DNA from: Brachypodium distachyon
Lineage: Eukaryota; Streptophyta; Magnoliopsida; Poales; Poaceae
DNA length: 64,000 nucleotides
Assembly (NCBI RefSeq): GCF_000005505.3
Contig: NC_016131.3
Location: 51,693,355-51,757,354 of the forward strand
Direction of reading: 5' to 3'
The translations under genes and the position numbers were made by a program. Positions 12,242 through 25,317 of this stretch are shown piece after piece. The first letter of the stretch is position 1, and the number at the start of each line of letters is the position of its first letter. Under the pieces are notes generated by a model. The model saw nothing but the letters and a program-made list of their open reading frames with translations. It was not told the origin of the DNA and searched no databases.

Positions 12242-12640
12242 AGATTGAGTTTTTTTTTAGTGTTCTGTGGATATATATACATGGTATAGTAAACATATGT
12301 ACTTCACGTTGAGATGACACGTACATTCGTGTCAACCGTTCGTTCATCCTTGTAACGCTGGCGCTTAATTCATTAGGGTTTTGCAATTGTGATATGTGTA
12401 TGGAAAGTGTATCCGGATGTGTGGTGCCCAAAGCTCCTGGTGTCATCGACAAATGCATGAGTTGGCAAATGGAATGAAATTGAATGCCTCATATTGCTGA
12501 TCGCCTGATCCCTACCTATTCTGTGCTTCCGTTCTACGCCAATTGTTATCAGTTGATATATTGGACCTCATCACGCACTTGAAATGAACATTTTCCTTGG
12601 TTTTTATGAGGTCAGTTGCCCCAACAAAATTCATATTTTC
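12242..12640 (+). other. 3' flank / UTR of NRAMP5
   Basis: The sequence after the TAG stop is AT-rich and holds no frame of interest. The transcript presumably ends here; poly(A)-type words such as 'aatgaaat' occur near 12470, but no single site can be chosen. Confidence 0.4.
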
Positions 12641-15020
12641 ATCGGAAAATCTATCTACATGCCGTCCGGCAACTGCTCCTACGCGTGGACGCGCTCCGCG
12701 TCATCGGATTTGCATCGCGCGATCTTTTTTTTTTCTACTCTTCCTCCTCTCCCTGTCTCTCTTTCTCCTCTCCATCAATCTCTCTCACGCTGCTCTCTCA
12801 TCTCTCTCCACGCGACTCCTCTCCAGAATCGTCCCCTCTCCATCTTGCCACTTGCTCCCTGGGCCGCCCCTCTCTGAGATACTCCTTCTCCCCGCCTCCT
12901 CCCCTCGCTGCTCCTCCCACGGGGCATCTGGTCAAACAGGGTGCGTGCGGCTGGGAGGTTCCCGGAATGGAGAAGGGAGGCGGGGAACAAGTTGAGGAAG
13001 ACTATGATGGAGTGCACGGGCTGTGCTCCCGCGGTCGGCATAGAGCAGGCTGCGCGCGGCATCAGGGTGGCCCAGAGGCCGAGGCGGCATGTGGGTATGG
13101 GTACGCCAGGGGGCCGAGGCAAAGGAGGTGGGTGTGGAAGGCCGGAGGCGGCGGCGGCTGCGGCTGCAACCACGTAGGCATGGGCAGGGAGATAGAAGAC
13201 TGATTTGAGACGGCTGCGAGGACGAAGGGGCAAGGGTGGTGTGCGGCAGCGTCAGAGTGTTGGGCGAGGGCGACCCTGGTCCGTGGCGGTGCAGATGGCC
13301 AGTGTCCATCGGTCCATGGCGAGTTGATGCAGGCGACGCAAAGACGGCGTTGACATTCCAACTAGAGGATGGTTATTTTATTCTGTGCACCGGAAGTGTT
13401 TGATGAAATGGTGGTTCGGGTTTATTCTATGCACTGGAGGTGTTCAATGAAATGATGATTTTTGGTGTTTTTTGTAGCTGCAGTGAGTGACTATTTTGAT
13501 CGATTGCTTCTTCCCTTTACTGTCTTTCTCATTGGCAAGGCACTTCTTGTACATCTTTGCGATGTGCTCAATGAGGTATGGTTACTACATCTACTCTTAG
13601 TGAATGTATACCTATCATGTTGCAAATTAGGTGAGCTATTTTGCATTGCTAAATTTGATTGCTAGATTAGATTCCTTGGTGGAGTTTGTTGGATGAATTT
13701 ACTTGTTGTGTTAGCTTATTTTTAGTAGGTACGGAGTATTAGCACTAAAACAATGGTGTAGTAGCCCAACCATCAAGGTAGTAGTTACCACCGTAGCATA
13801 TTCATCTTATAGTTACCGTTACCAATTTGTCCATGTTACAATTATCACTATGGCACCGATGTAGTTACCAAGTGAGATCTACTTTACTGTGAACCCAAAA
13901 ACTACACATAAAAAAAGCTTGGTAACCGGTATATTTACTCGTTGGTAACTTCCGAGTTCGAAGAAATTCACCCAAATATATTGTATCTACTTGTGAATAA
14001 TCTGGTCTGGTAACTCATGTATTATCAGTCGGTAACTTCTGATCTCAATTGAAGTCACTAAAGCATTCCCAAGTGGGGCCATAGTTTTAAGCCGATTAAT
14101 AAGTGTGAATTGTTAGGTAACTCAGTCATTTATGAGCCAATAACTTCCGAACTTAAAGAAAGTGGTCAAGAACAATACCTAAGTGAATTTTTCATTCATT
14201 TATGTTACAGTTACCATCATGACCCTCATGTTGTTATCCAACCATTTAGGTTATAGTTACTGTCATGACTCTCATTCAGTTATCCAATCGTTGAGGTTAC
14301 AGTTACTGTTATGACCCTCAATAAGTTGTCCAGTCATTTAAGTTTACCTTCATGAAACTCATGTAGTTACCTCGTTGTTTAGGTTTCAATTATCATCATG
14401 ACACTCATGTAGTTACCTAGTTGTTTAGATTCAGTTATCATCATGACACACATTAGTTATCCAGTCATTTAGGCTATAGTTATCATCGTGACACTCATGT
14501 GGTTATCTACTCGTTTAGTTTAAAGTTACCATCGTTCCACCGACATAACTATCCAGTTATCTAGGTTTCAGTTACCACCATATCACTAACAGAGTTACCT
14601 AGGTTTTTGTGTGGAAGTTACCACCTGCATCATAGCACTAATATAGTTAACTAGGTTTTATTTACAATTACTAATGCTGATATTGGAATTGATGTTTCTA
14701 CTCAGCCATGGCACTGTTGTAGTTAACCGGTTGTCCCTGATACTATTCACAACCATGGTACCACTGTAATTATCGAGATGTCCAAGTTACCTAGGTGTTC
14801 GAGTGACGATCTAGCTTTTAAGCCGGTAAATTCTTGTGCATATGTTTGGTAACTCACGTATTAGTGGTGGGTAACTTTTAAGCTAGAAAAATAAGTTGTC
14901 GAAACATATCCAAGTGGGATCTACTTTTGAAGCCCTCGTCGTCACAAACTCAACGGTGAAAACGGATCGTAAATCCGTCGCGTCGTCTGAGCGTTAAAAC
15001 ATTTTGAATTTTCAAATTAT
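12641..15020. repeat. Composite repeat A: GC-rich head plus degenerate 'gttacc' tandem repeats
   Basis: A GC- and CT-rich head (about 12660-13340) has several overlapping frames and no domain. It is followed by about 1.1 kb (13740-14900) of degenerate short repeats built on 'agttaccatcatgacactcatgtag' type words at roughly 50-65-base spacing. The end (about 14890-15010, 'acatatccaagtgggatctac') recurs at 19345-19430 in composite repeat B. This looks like a DNA transposon family of unknown class. I found no clear terminal repeats or target duplication. Confidence 0.5.
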
Positions 15021-16090
15021 GAAGGAATCTTGGTTGAGGTGAACATGCATCATCATTCTTGTTTTTACTTGCATGCATGCAAGTGAGACATCCGTGGTTT
15101 CTTAATTCTGTTGTGTGTGCTCGGAATGGTTGTTGTGCAGGCTCGGAATGGTTGCGTGTGGGGATTCTGTCGTGGGCTCGGTTCGCAGACGGGATCGACA
15201 AGAGGGATGGTGAAAAGGGTACGGTAGTTAGGTAAGCTACCGCACAGCCGACACGTGAGGTCCTATTTTCATTGGTAACAAGTGTATCTAACCTCCCTAA
15301 GGCCCATGCACCACCCCCTCTCTGCAGCCAGTGCCTTCTTACGCCCCAGCCCATCTGGTCTCCACCTGACCTAGCCCACCTTTCCTCTTTCTTTTCTCCC
15401 GGGCTGCACCTCACTCGGCCCGTCTGGCCAACCCACCTGCACGCCAACCTGTGGTGTCCCGCCCGCACGCACTCACGCCAGCTTCTAGCTCGAGCGAAAC
15501 GGATTCCGCCTCACAGCCTGACTAAACTCGGCTTAGCCTGCCTACCCGGTAGACATGCATGTCACGTTGATTGATGTTGTTGGTCACCTACCGGTCGTGA
15601 ACCAAATGTCACATCACCGTGTGTCTTGAGGAGTTTTACGGTGCAGGGAAAAAAAAAACCTCAACCGTCCGCTCTGCAGAGATCTGAGCCATCACAGCGA
15701 CGGGATCGACCACATCACGTGCATCGGGGAGCAGCGCCAAGTCTTTTGCCCGCCGGCCCGCTCCCAATAAAGTTACTGGTTCTGCAACACTGCCGGCCGG
15801 CATTCGCTCCCATCCCAATTTCATACGCAACGACAATTCCCTAGTGCTCTCCTGTCAAATCCGCTGGTTCAGTGGGTGCAATCCCCACACCAAGCTCCAC
15901 ACTCGACTTCGCGGGCAGCTTTCGCGAGGGCAAAACGTTCATACCAATGGAGCGGTTGCTGCAGTGGTGAAGAAGAACGAGGAGCTTGCAGCTTCCGCGA
16001 GGGCAAAACGTTCGTACCAGAAGCGGCGTCGTGCTTGGAGCGTTGCTGTGTTAATCAACGGCAGATCTCCACGAGGTGCTTTATTTGGGC
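15021..16090. other. Gene-free stretch with short direct repeat
   Basis: No supported gene. 'cgcgagggcaaaacgttc' occurs twice, near 15920 and 15998, in slightly different contexts. The + frames over 15272-15574 are proline/leucine-rich and show no family. Confidence 0.4.
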
Positions 16091-16095
16091 TAGCA

Positions 16096-16207
16096 GGTAC
16101 CAAGAGGTACCTCCCAAAGTCCCAAGCACGGTAGAATTGCTCGTGTGTTTTAGCTATCAAATAACTTGTGGGACAATTCTACCGTACTTGGGAGGTACCA
16201 AGGTACC
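16096..16207. repeat. Hairpin-forming inverted repeat (foldback MITE candidate)
   Basis: The left arm 'ggtaccaagaggtacctccc...caagcacggtagaattg' is nearly the reverse complement of the right arm 'caattctaccgtacttgggaggtaccaaggtacc', separated by about 34 bases. GGTACC words bracket both arms. About 112 bp in total. Confidence 0.65.
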
Positions 16208-16915
16208 AGTATTCTAGATGCCATTTGAATTTAGATCAATTTGAACATGTTTAAAAAAAATTAAAACGTACCAATCGGATTTGAAATCCACCCCCTTCCT
16301 TCTAGGGTCGATTAAGTTTCGGAATATGACCCAGTCCGATTGAAGAGCGTCCAAAACCATCAACATCAACTTCGAAAGCCTCTTTATGTCGGCCGGACTG
16401 ACTAATCGACCCATCGCTCATTCCTATCCCAACATATAGGAGTAGGTCGTGTTACACGGAGGTGACAGAACATATTAAAAAACCATCAATTTATGGAGCG
16501 TACACCAACCAGCGTTCGTGCCGTCGTTCGGGTAAGATCGCTTGAGAGAAACAGAAGTACCTATTGCGTTGTATGCACGGACGCAAATCTCATATGTGTT
16601 GACTAACTCTTGTAGCAACGTTCATGTAAATCCGTAAAGTAACATTTTGTAAAGGACGGCAATACGGCACGACGGCCAGCCTCCATTCCTCGATCTCGCG
16701 GCATGCAAACAAGCACACCGCTGCCTCGTTCTGGCGGCACGCAAACAAGCACACTGCTGCATGCATTTAGTACAAGATAGAACTGATCAATGATCTTAAG
16801 ATCTTGGGTTTTTAAAATGTTTTATCCTTTAACCAGCGTATTTAACTTATGTTTTGTTTATATTGTTAGATTTATTTCGATGAAACCTTCGAAACTAGAT
16901 CCTATATAAGTAGTT
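16208..16915. other. Gene-free stretch
   Basis: No coding or RNA feature was recognised. 'ctcggcggcatgcaaacaagcacac' type words occur twice near 16690-16760, a short imperfect direct repeat. Confidence 0.35.
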
Positions 16916-19465
16916 ATGATGACTTTTTTTCACCTTAAAAGTTACCATGCATTGAAATATAAGTTACCACATGTTGTTTGCTTAGTCAGTTTAAGAGACT
17001 TAACTGTGTGCATTCTTGTTTTATATCTGTGAACCGTTGAGTCTTTAACATTTTTGTACAAGACAACCTTAGCGGGCAGGAGGCGCGCCCGTTTTGGTGC
17101 GCGTACGCATGCAGCATGCGCTAGCTGAATATATGCATGCACATGTATATCTATTGTATTCATGTATTTTAAATCAGAAATTGACAATTCTTTAACTTCT
17201 AAATCATGTGCTCGATAAAATCTTCAAATCTAAATCTCATATTCATATATTTTTTTAAACTTTTTTATAGCTTAAAAATTGCCAACCAACAATATATGAA
17301 GTTGCCAGGTACCATCCAAATAATATATGTAGTTGACATCCTATTTTGTATCAAGTTGCCACATCGGAAAAAATATTATGGCCTAAAACTTACCATCCAA
17401 AAGTAATATATGAAGTTGCCATCATATTTTGTATCAAGTTACCATGCCGATAACTTTTCCATGGCTAAGAATTACCATCCAATAATATATGTACTTGCCA
17501 TCTTATTTTGTATCAAATTGCCATGTCAACAATTTTTTATGATTTTAAAATTACCATGCAAATAATATATGAAGTTACCGTCCTATTTTGTACTCTCTTT
17601 TTTTTCAAAAAGAATGACGTATAACATTTTGCGGCAAGCCCAATGCAGTGAAACCTTTACTCATTTTAGATTGTTTTATCCTCTGAATAGTACGCAATCT
17701 CCTCTCGCTGCCGTTGCTGTCACTCCTCAGCTGCACATGCAAACAATTTCAAAGAATTTGCATTGGCCCCACCACTATGCTGTTTGCCCACGTCCCCTTA
17801 GCTCCCATCTCCTTCTCTTTGCATGTGTCGGCCGGTGTGTGCGGACAGAGGACTGCTTTCTCGTTGGCTAGCTGGGTAGCACACGGATTAGTGCCGTGTC
17901 ACATTGTTTGTCCATGGAAAATTTTAGAGGTAACGAGCTAAACTGATTAGCCGTCAACAAAATTGAAATTTGAAACTGGTCGTGTCCTACAAATATCCCT
18001 CGCTTTCATCAACTGAAGATCCAATTCTGCTAATCCTTGCTCCATCTTCCTTCTTCCATGCGCTAGCACGAAGACCACTCTGTTTTTTCTGCTTTACTGG
18101 GATGGGTAGAAGAGTATGAGTGGGAAGTTGAGAATTTGATTTATGATTTGGAGTGGGATACCGAGGAAGAACGAGAAGGAGAGGACGACGTCGCCGGCCG
18201 CGGGAATGGAGTGCGCTCCATGCCGAGGTGGCGTGCGCCGTCGTCGAACTTGCCGCGCTCGTGGCCAAGTCCACGCGCCGTACCGCCGTCCATGTCCCCG
18301 CCGAGTTCGCACACGCCGTCGTCGAGACCGCACGCACGGCCCTCATTGTGCTGGTCGCCTTCTTCCTCGCGGCCGACGGAGAGCTCGTTGCCGAGTCTGT
18401 GGGAGCCGTGGCCAAGCCCGTTCGTGCTGCCCGTGCTCGTGCCATGGCCGACCCCACGCACGCCGTCGTCCAGCGGCCCATCGTCCTGCAAGTCTACTCC
18501 GACCCAGCGCACGCCGCCCTCACTGAGCCCGTGCGCCTCGTCTTCTTCCTCGCTGCCAACGGGGAGCTCGCCGTCGAGTTCATGCACGCCGCCGTGGCCG
18601 AGCCCGCGCGCGCCCTCAGCGAGCGTGTGGGTCGAGCTCGCTGCGACGGACACGTCTTCCTCCACCTACGCGCTTCACTTCTTCGGTGTCCTCTTCCTTG
18701 CTGCAGATGTAGAGCTCGTCGTGGCTCTGCCCCCAGACTGTATTTGCCGTAATTGATCTCCTCGTCGGAGTGGTCGCCATGCATGTCGAAGCCACGGCGA
18801 GCGGAGCTGACTCGTCCTCCCACAGGCGAAAGATAAGCTCTCTTCGATTCCTCATCCAGCATCTCCATCTTTCTCTTCTCACCAGACATCTCGTTTGGTG
18901 TTCTGGACTTGGAAAATGGAGGCGGAGGAAGCGAGGTGTACAAGAAGGAGTAGTACTACTAGTACTCCGGGAAGAGGAGGAGGAGAGGAGACCGGGGGCA
19001 AAGAATCTGCGCACAGTAAAAGAAGAGAGGTGTTGATTGGACCGGGCAGGCAGACGTGGGATGGAAAGGAGGGGCTTTTTCATCAGGACAGACGAGAAGT
19101 ACACAGCGTACCCTCCTTTTTTGAACTTCGATCGAAAAGACAATTTTTTATGACTTTAAAATTACCATGCATATATATAATATGTGAAGTTGTCACCACG
19201 ACCTTTATGATTCAAACAATTACCATTCAGTAATATGTGCCGTCCTATTCACCGTGTTAGTTAAGTTACCGCATGTTAATTTAACTAAGTATGATGGTAA
19301 CTATTATGATTATCGTTTGGTAACAATAATGCGAAAAAATTCTTCCGTAACATATCCGAGTGGGGTCTTGTTTTTAAGTTCTCGTGGGTACAAATTTATC
19401 GGTGTAAATGGATTAAGAGTTGGAAAGACATTTTGAGCTACAAACTTTTTAAAATTTAAAATCAA
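16916..19465. repeat. Composite repeat B: 'gttacc' repeats around a GC-rich core
   Basis: Positions 17270-17590 carry about five degenerate copies of 'ttaccatccaataatatatgaagttgccatcctattttgtatc' type units. A GC-rich core spans about 18140-19070. The repeats resume at 19140-19330, and the tail 'acatatccgagtggggtct' (about 19345) matches the end of composite repeat A. The core has an open minus frame (18141-18665, 174 codons) with internally repetitive acidic/glycine-rich sequence (ELPVGSEEEDEAHGLSEGGV, ELSVGREEEGDQHNEG). I recognise no family, and the opposite strand is also open, as is usual for GC-rich repeats. Confidence 0.45.
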
Positions 19466-19780
19466 CTTTGTGTTTTTTTCTTCTTATGTGCACTTAGCAG
19501 TGGTCTTTTTCCCTTCACGTGTGTTCTTGGCCAAACCTACAAGTGCATGCATATGCATGCGTGCAACTCATAGTTCCTGCAAAGCAGCCGGTGCAGATCA
19601 GGAGACCCCAACGTCCGTCGCGCAGGGTGGCTGCAGCGCGTACGTTCGTCTATTCCGTTTCTGAAATGGAAGGAGCACGCGAGCTGGCAGCTGTCGTGGT
19701 CATCGGACGGCTCACAACCCGTCCCAACGAGAGAACGTGCCCTCGTTATAAATTCCGTTTTGTAAATTATAATTACCTAG

Positions 19781-19789
19781 TTGGAGTAA
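19781..19789. repeat. 9-bp target duplication of the Mutator-like element, left copy
   Basis: TTGGAGTAA directly precedes the left inverted repeat and is repeated exactly at 29177-29185, after the right inverted repeat. Nine bases is the usual duplication length for Mutator elements. Confidence 0.9.
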
Positions 19790-19942
19790 GAGTAAAATGC
19801 ATCCACGGTACTCGTACTTGCCAGCAGGGTTCAGTTTGGTCACTGTATTTAAGAAAGTGCAAAATACGATTCCTATACTTGGCAAACTGGTCCACATACG
19901 GTCACCACGTACGTTTGCGCTCGTATTCTCGACACGTGGCAT
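19790..19942 (+). repeat. Left terminal inverted repeat of the MULE
   Basis: Pairs with 29024-29176 with scattered mismatches over about 153 bp. Both arms include the run 'gtgcaaaatacgattcctat' and a CACGTG word near the inner end. Similarity stops just after 'cacgtggcat'. Confidence 0.9.
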
Positions 19943-20571
19943 GTAAATCTTCCATTTTCCCCCTTTTTTTTCTATGCGCCCCCCCCCCCCCTCAAGTCCC
20001 CGTCCTGACGCGCGGTGAATCTTTTGCATTTGCCCCCTTGTGTCCCTTCATTACCCACGAAAAACCCCACGTCGGATTCGTCCAGAAAGAGCAAGACGGA
20101 GAGACGGGCGAGAATGGCGGGGATCGTGGAGGCGGCGGCGATCATCTGGGGTTTCCGATCTGTATGTCACCTGCCATTGCGATTGCGCTCGCGGTCAACG
20201 GTGATGTTGGTGCGGTGATGATTGGGCTCGTTCGAGGGCCATGGCGCCTGTACGTCGGCTAGAAGGAAACCCTCCTCCTATGTACGGTAAGTTCTTGAAC
20301 CATGTTTCAATGCTGTGGCCCTTGTACGTGATGGATGGTTGATTGTGGTCATGTACGTGATGTATCGGTGGTTAGGGTTAGGTGGAATCAACTTTTTACA
20401 GATTTAGGTTCATTTTAGGTGGAATCAGGAGGGTTTTGGTGGATGGTTTTCTCGAAATTTTACGGTGAAATAGACATCAATTTGAGGGTAACTTGTCATC
20501 GATTTTATGCCTGTACAGCGCTAGGTTCATTTTGCAGAAATTTCTAGGGTTTATGCTTTAGATTTTGAAGT

Positions 20572-21447
20572 ATGTTGTTTTCATTCTATGCAGAAGATTG
20601 GGACCGTAGATTCTTATTCAGTTTGTGCATTAATAATGGAGGGTTCTTCGTTGGTAGTGGTACAAATCGTAGCTATGTGGATGGTCGGAAAATTTGGTAT
20701 GATAATATAGACGGGGAGAAGTGGAGCCTTGCAGATGTTGAGACCATTGTGGAAGAGATTGGTTATGAGATGGCAGGAAGAGTCAAGGCTTACTGGCTAG
20801 TACCTAGAAAAGAAGCGAACAATCTGAATGGTTTGGTTCAGATTAGTAGTGCTGCAGTGACAGATAACATGAGTACCATGGTCATGTGCAGACACAAGTT
20901 TCATCACATATATCTTGACCATGACATGAGGCTCGGCAGTGACATGGACGATGTGGTGATGTATCCTGTTGCAGATTTGCCAAAGGTTTTCAGTCCAAAG
21001 AAGACCACATACATGGAGAACAGACCAGAAGCACTGCCAGCATTCTACAAAGCTGCAAACCCAGTGATCATTCAGTCTAATTCTGAATCTAGTGACAGTG
21101 AGTCTGGAGGAGAGGAAGATTTGGTAGACAGTGATTATGAGATAAGTGATGGGATGATGATCTTGGTGAGGATGTCATAGATGAAGATGAAGCTTCTGAC
21201 AAGGGTAAAGGGAAGGCTGTGCAGCAAGAGTTGAGTGACAATGAGTATGATGCAGAAGATGATATGCCTGATGAAGGTGACCACCTGCAGGCACCTGGTT
21301 CAGATGATGAGGGAGCCGTCTACAACTTCAAAAGCATCAATGAAGAGGATATGCATAATCCAGTTTTCAGTGTTGGACAGATCTTTGAGTCTCCTGAAAT
21401 CCTTAGAACAGCTATAAGAGAATACAGCTGCAAGATGAGGGTTGATA
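20572..21447 (+). pseudogene. MULE transposase, N-terminal part (broken)
   Basis: The + frame from 20572 encodes the plant MULE N-terminal region: NNGGFFVGSGTNRSYVDGRK, then IWYDNIDGEKWSLADVETIV, then a long acidic stretch rich in S, D and E. A frameshift at about 21155 moves the reading to the frame with 'DEDEASDKGKGKAVQQELSD' and 'VYNFKSINEEDMHNPVFSVG', then 'EILRTAIREYSCKMRVD', the start of the MuDR N-terminal DNA-binding domain. The frame is cut at the LTR insertion. An upstream exon around 20114-20290 followed by a GTAAGT donor may be the original first exon. Confidence 0.75.
21443..21447. repeat. 5-bp target duplication of the long LTR, left copy
   Basis: TGATA here and at 27063-27067. 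Removing the insert and one copy restores the transposase reading ...RVDI-TLPINDRQR..., so the insertion site is exact. Confidence 0.9.
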
Positions 21448-22820
21448 TGTAACATCCCAGAATTTTTCCATTTTGGGAATATTAAATAAAATAATTATTT
21501 TAAATAAAATATTGGCGTTGAAAATATTTTGGTTGTGAATTTCTGAAGGAATTGAAATTTTTAGGACCTATTTAAATTTTTCCACACCATGTTTGAATAT
21601 TCAACAAAAGAGCTGATCAATATGACTATCCAAATCATACAACATGGTTGGGAGATTTATATAAGTTCAAAGTATTTTATTTGGAACCATTTGCATATTA
21701 TGATTTTGTCCGGACTATTATTCGCATATTAATAAATCATATTTTCTTTTTGAAGGATTTATTAGCACACTAAGTTTCCAATTTGGATGCCATGACCATT
21801 TGAAAGCATCGTTGTAATATTTAAATCGATCAGAAATGTTCTCCAACATTTATCTGAATGATAAAGAGAGGGAATAATATGAATTTCCTAGTTATAAGGT
21901 TGGAAACATATTTAATGATGCACCTATGTTTTCTCGATTTTTATTTTGACATGTTAATTTTGTTTTCGAGAAGAAGTTATCAAATATTCGAGAAGAGGAT
22001 AACTTGACATCCTCGTGTGCAAATGTTATTCCAACACTTATTCCGTCGTTGAGGGTGAGATAACATGACTTCCCAAATTATATATAGTTGGAAACATTTG
22101 CTATGTTTTCAAAGTGAGTGATTTGGTGCTATAAAGCTATTTAGGAATTTATTGAACCATATAATTATTATGAGTTTTTATTTGGAGTTCAAATATTTGG
22201 AGTTCAAACCAATGGGGTGTTTAGCTAAGGAAGGGTTTTAGTGCAAAGTATGCCAACCCAATATGTTTGTTGGAGTTTAAGCTAATTTGTGAAACAAAGG
22301 TTTCATAATAGATTTCAAAACCTATTTTATGTATCACTTAGAAAGCCCTAATGACATTTATATAAGCAAAAGTATTTTCACTTATTTTATTTTGAAAGGA
22401 TTCAAGTCCCAAAAATTCACACTTTGGAGGATATGAATTTACAAATTTACTGGAGTTTATTTGAAGTTAGGAATCAACAGTTATTAATAAAAAAAGAAAA
22501 GGAAAAAAAAAGAAAAAAAGAATGGACTGACCCAACTGGGCCGGCGCATCTCCACCCAGCGCCCCAGCCAAGGGAGCACGAGCTCGTGCTCGTTCTTCCT
22601 CCTGTGCACCTAGGAAACCCCTCCTTCCATATTTTCTTCCTTCAATTTCTTTCCTTCCCGCACGTCTCTCTTCGAAAGGAAACCACCCCATCAATTCTTA
22701 CCATCCCAAGAACCGATTCAAGCAATCAATTTGAAGTTTCCTCTCATAATCGCAGTTTCCAAAAGAGGCGCCCCGAATGCCGGCCGTCGACATCCACGCC
22801 CGATCTCCCTCCTCGGCCAA

Positions 22821-22828
22821 TATAAAAG
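22821..22828 (+). promoter_or_regulatory. Candidate LTR promoter TATA box
   Basis: CCAATATAAAAGGA: a CAAT-like word abutting TATAAAAG inside the long LTR, followed by CT-rich sequence resembling a leader. No start site can be assigned without RNA data. Confidence 0.4.
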
Positions 22829-25317
22829 GATTCCACGCGCGTCACTTTGAGCCTTTGCCTCTCCTCTCCCAATCCCATGTGGAAGCTACGCCTATAAACC
22901 TCTGTACAGACCGGTACATCGACGTCTTCCTCCATCGGTCACCGCCACCATTGTTGCCGGTGAGATCTCTCCGAAGCTCGTTTTCCAAATTCCTTTCACC
23001 AGTGCACTCACGTGACCATCTCCTACCTCCTTGACAAGGTTATGCGATCCATCTCCATCGTTGGCCACGCCGTCCCCGACCCCATGCCGACGCCGCGCCC
23101 GGAGCTCCGCTCGTCGCCATCCGGAGATGCTACGACTGCGCAAGCCGCGTCACGATTAGCCACCTTTCCAAATTCATCTAGGTAGTTTCATTGATCCGTT
23201 TGGTTCCAAACCTTCTGTAGATCATCAATTAGATCATGTTCTACACATTAGTGTACTTCTTTCACAACTTAGGATTCATCTACAGAGGTGCATCTTCAAT
23301 CAAAAGTCGTGTCTTTTAACACTGTCACATCAGTTAGCTGTCTTCCGGAGCCTATATCTTTTGAGCCATTACTCCAAATTAGATTATTCTTTCTTTCATG
23401 TCAAGATCAAATCCAAATATTCATCGTAGACCTCTTTTAACACCTTTTCAAGTTCATCCACACTAGTGCATCGTCGTTGCAAAACAGTAACTTCAGCAGT
23501 TTCCCATGGCCAATTCTTATAAGCCTTTAGTTACAGAAACTTTGTTATAGATTAGCCTATTTTGTAAGTCTGTATCTTTTGACTCACAACTCCTATTTAG
23601 GTTAAACCAGTGGCTTTTGAAACTTGTTAGATCTAGTTTAATCCATCACAGCGGCCCTCTGTCTTTTGAAGCCATGAGCACCAGCAAAATTTCAATTGGA
23701 ATGAGTACCTTTAGTCTGCCTGTTTCTGACTAGCCGTCTTTGCAAGCTCATATCTTTTTATCCGTCTGTCCTATTAAGCCAATTCCTTCTGGAATACAAA
23801 GAATAGATCACCCTCCTCACACCAGTCCAATTTTTTTACCTTGTTCCAGTTCATAATCAATAGTGTATTTTCAGTTGAAAATTCTATCTGCTGCAGTCTG
23901 ATTACTGGTTAGCTACCTTCGAAGAGGCACATCTGTTGATCCCTAATTCTAAACCAGTTCTTTCTTTCTGTGTTGACAAGAATAAACCCAACTCTTGATT
24001 CTGGACCACTTTGTGCACCTTTTTAAGTTCATCTACCATAGCCTAAGACCCCTAGAAAATTGTATCTGCTAACAGCCCGTAGGTTATCAAATCAATTCCG
24101 TTCCAACTCCGCTTTTGTCCCCACCTTGTTCCTACCTCTTAGATCTATGCCTAGGACAACCTAACAGTAGTTAGGTACTATTTAATTTAAACTTTGTATA
24201 TTGCTTTGATTCTTTCTTTGGAGTTATGATTTGGAGTTGTCGAATGGTTATTTATTATTTATTTTCGTTCTTCGCGATAGATTATACGGAGTGCGGTAAC
24301 TGTGAGTATCGAAAAAAAGAACAATACAAAGACACTAATCAGGCAAGTTCACTTTGACCATCATCCCATTATTTTATTATGCTATAGATTTTATTAGTTG
24401 CATGGTTAGGATTATTATTGTATCTATGCTACCTATGATCTCTCCTAATAGTATAGGATACCCTTGTCATGTCCTTACCACCAATTGCCGTCGTAGTAGT
24501 AAAATGCTCTGCTATGATAATATACGAGGGTGGCATTATTACAATGTGATGCTATTGAATTACATTATGATTTTCCTAGTGTATGGTAAAACAAGTAATT
24601 CAATGAATCGTCCTGGGTGGGCGGCTTTGAGTTTTCGGATGTCGTGACGTTAGGTCCATTTCTATGGGGCCCGCTGAATCGTCTCTCCGTGAGATTCGGG
24701 AGCGTCTATGGTCGTCTCCTCATGAGATTCGGGGAGCGCATGCGTCACAATGTGGGATGCCACCCAGGATAACCAGAGACTGGACTAGTTTCCTGTTTAG
24801 TAGCTTCCAGTGCAACCACATGGTATTATGGGCTCTGCCAGGATGGATGTAAGAAATATGAACCTGGATCCGAGGTGACATCGGTATGTAGCAGTGTAGG
24901 TTGGAACGCGTCCCTCAGGTGGTTTGGGAGAATATGTTCTGAAAATTGCTGTAATCGATGCCGTTGCTACCCTACCCTGAGGACAGTAAGGGATTAACGC
25001 GTCGATTTCTTGTGGGGAATGTGTACAACCTCTCGAGAGTGTCAAACTAAGTACTTAGCCGTGTCCCCGGTTACGGACAATTATGAGCAACTAGATATTG
25101 GGGCTGTAAAGAAGGTCTCACTCATTCCAATTTCCTAATAAAATGAATGGATTAAACTGGGTAGGAGCATTGATGTATCTACTCAATGTGCCTAGGTTAA
25201 TAGGAGCATGGGTGTTTCTACCCCGTGTCCAATAGAATTAAAACTATTTGTTTAAAAATGATAGAATTGAACAATGATGCTTTTATGCAAATAGCCAAAC
25301 CCCTCCTAGCCAAATAC

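Noticed and set aside
12616..13309. Several long overlapping frames on both strands as genes
   Set aside because: Low-complexity CT/GC-rich sequence opens all frames; there is no domain, start context or splice pattern.
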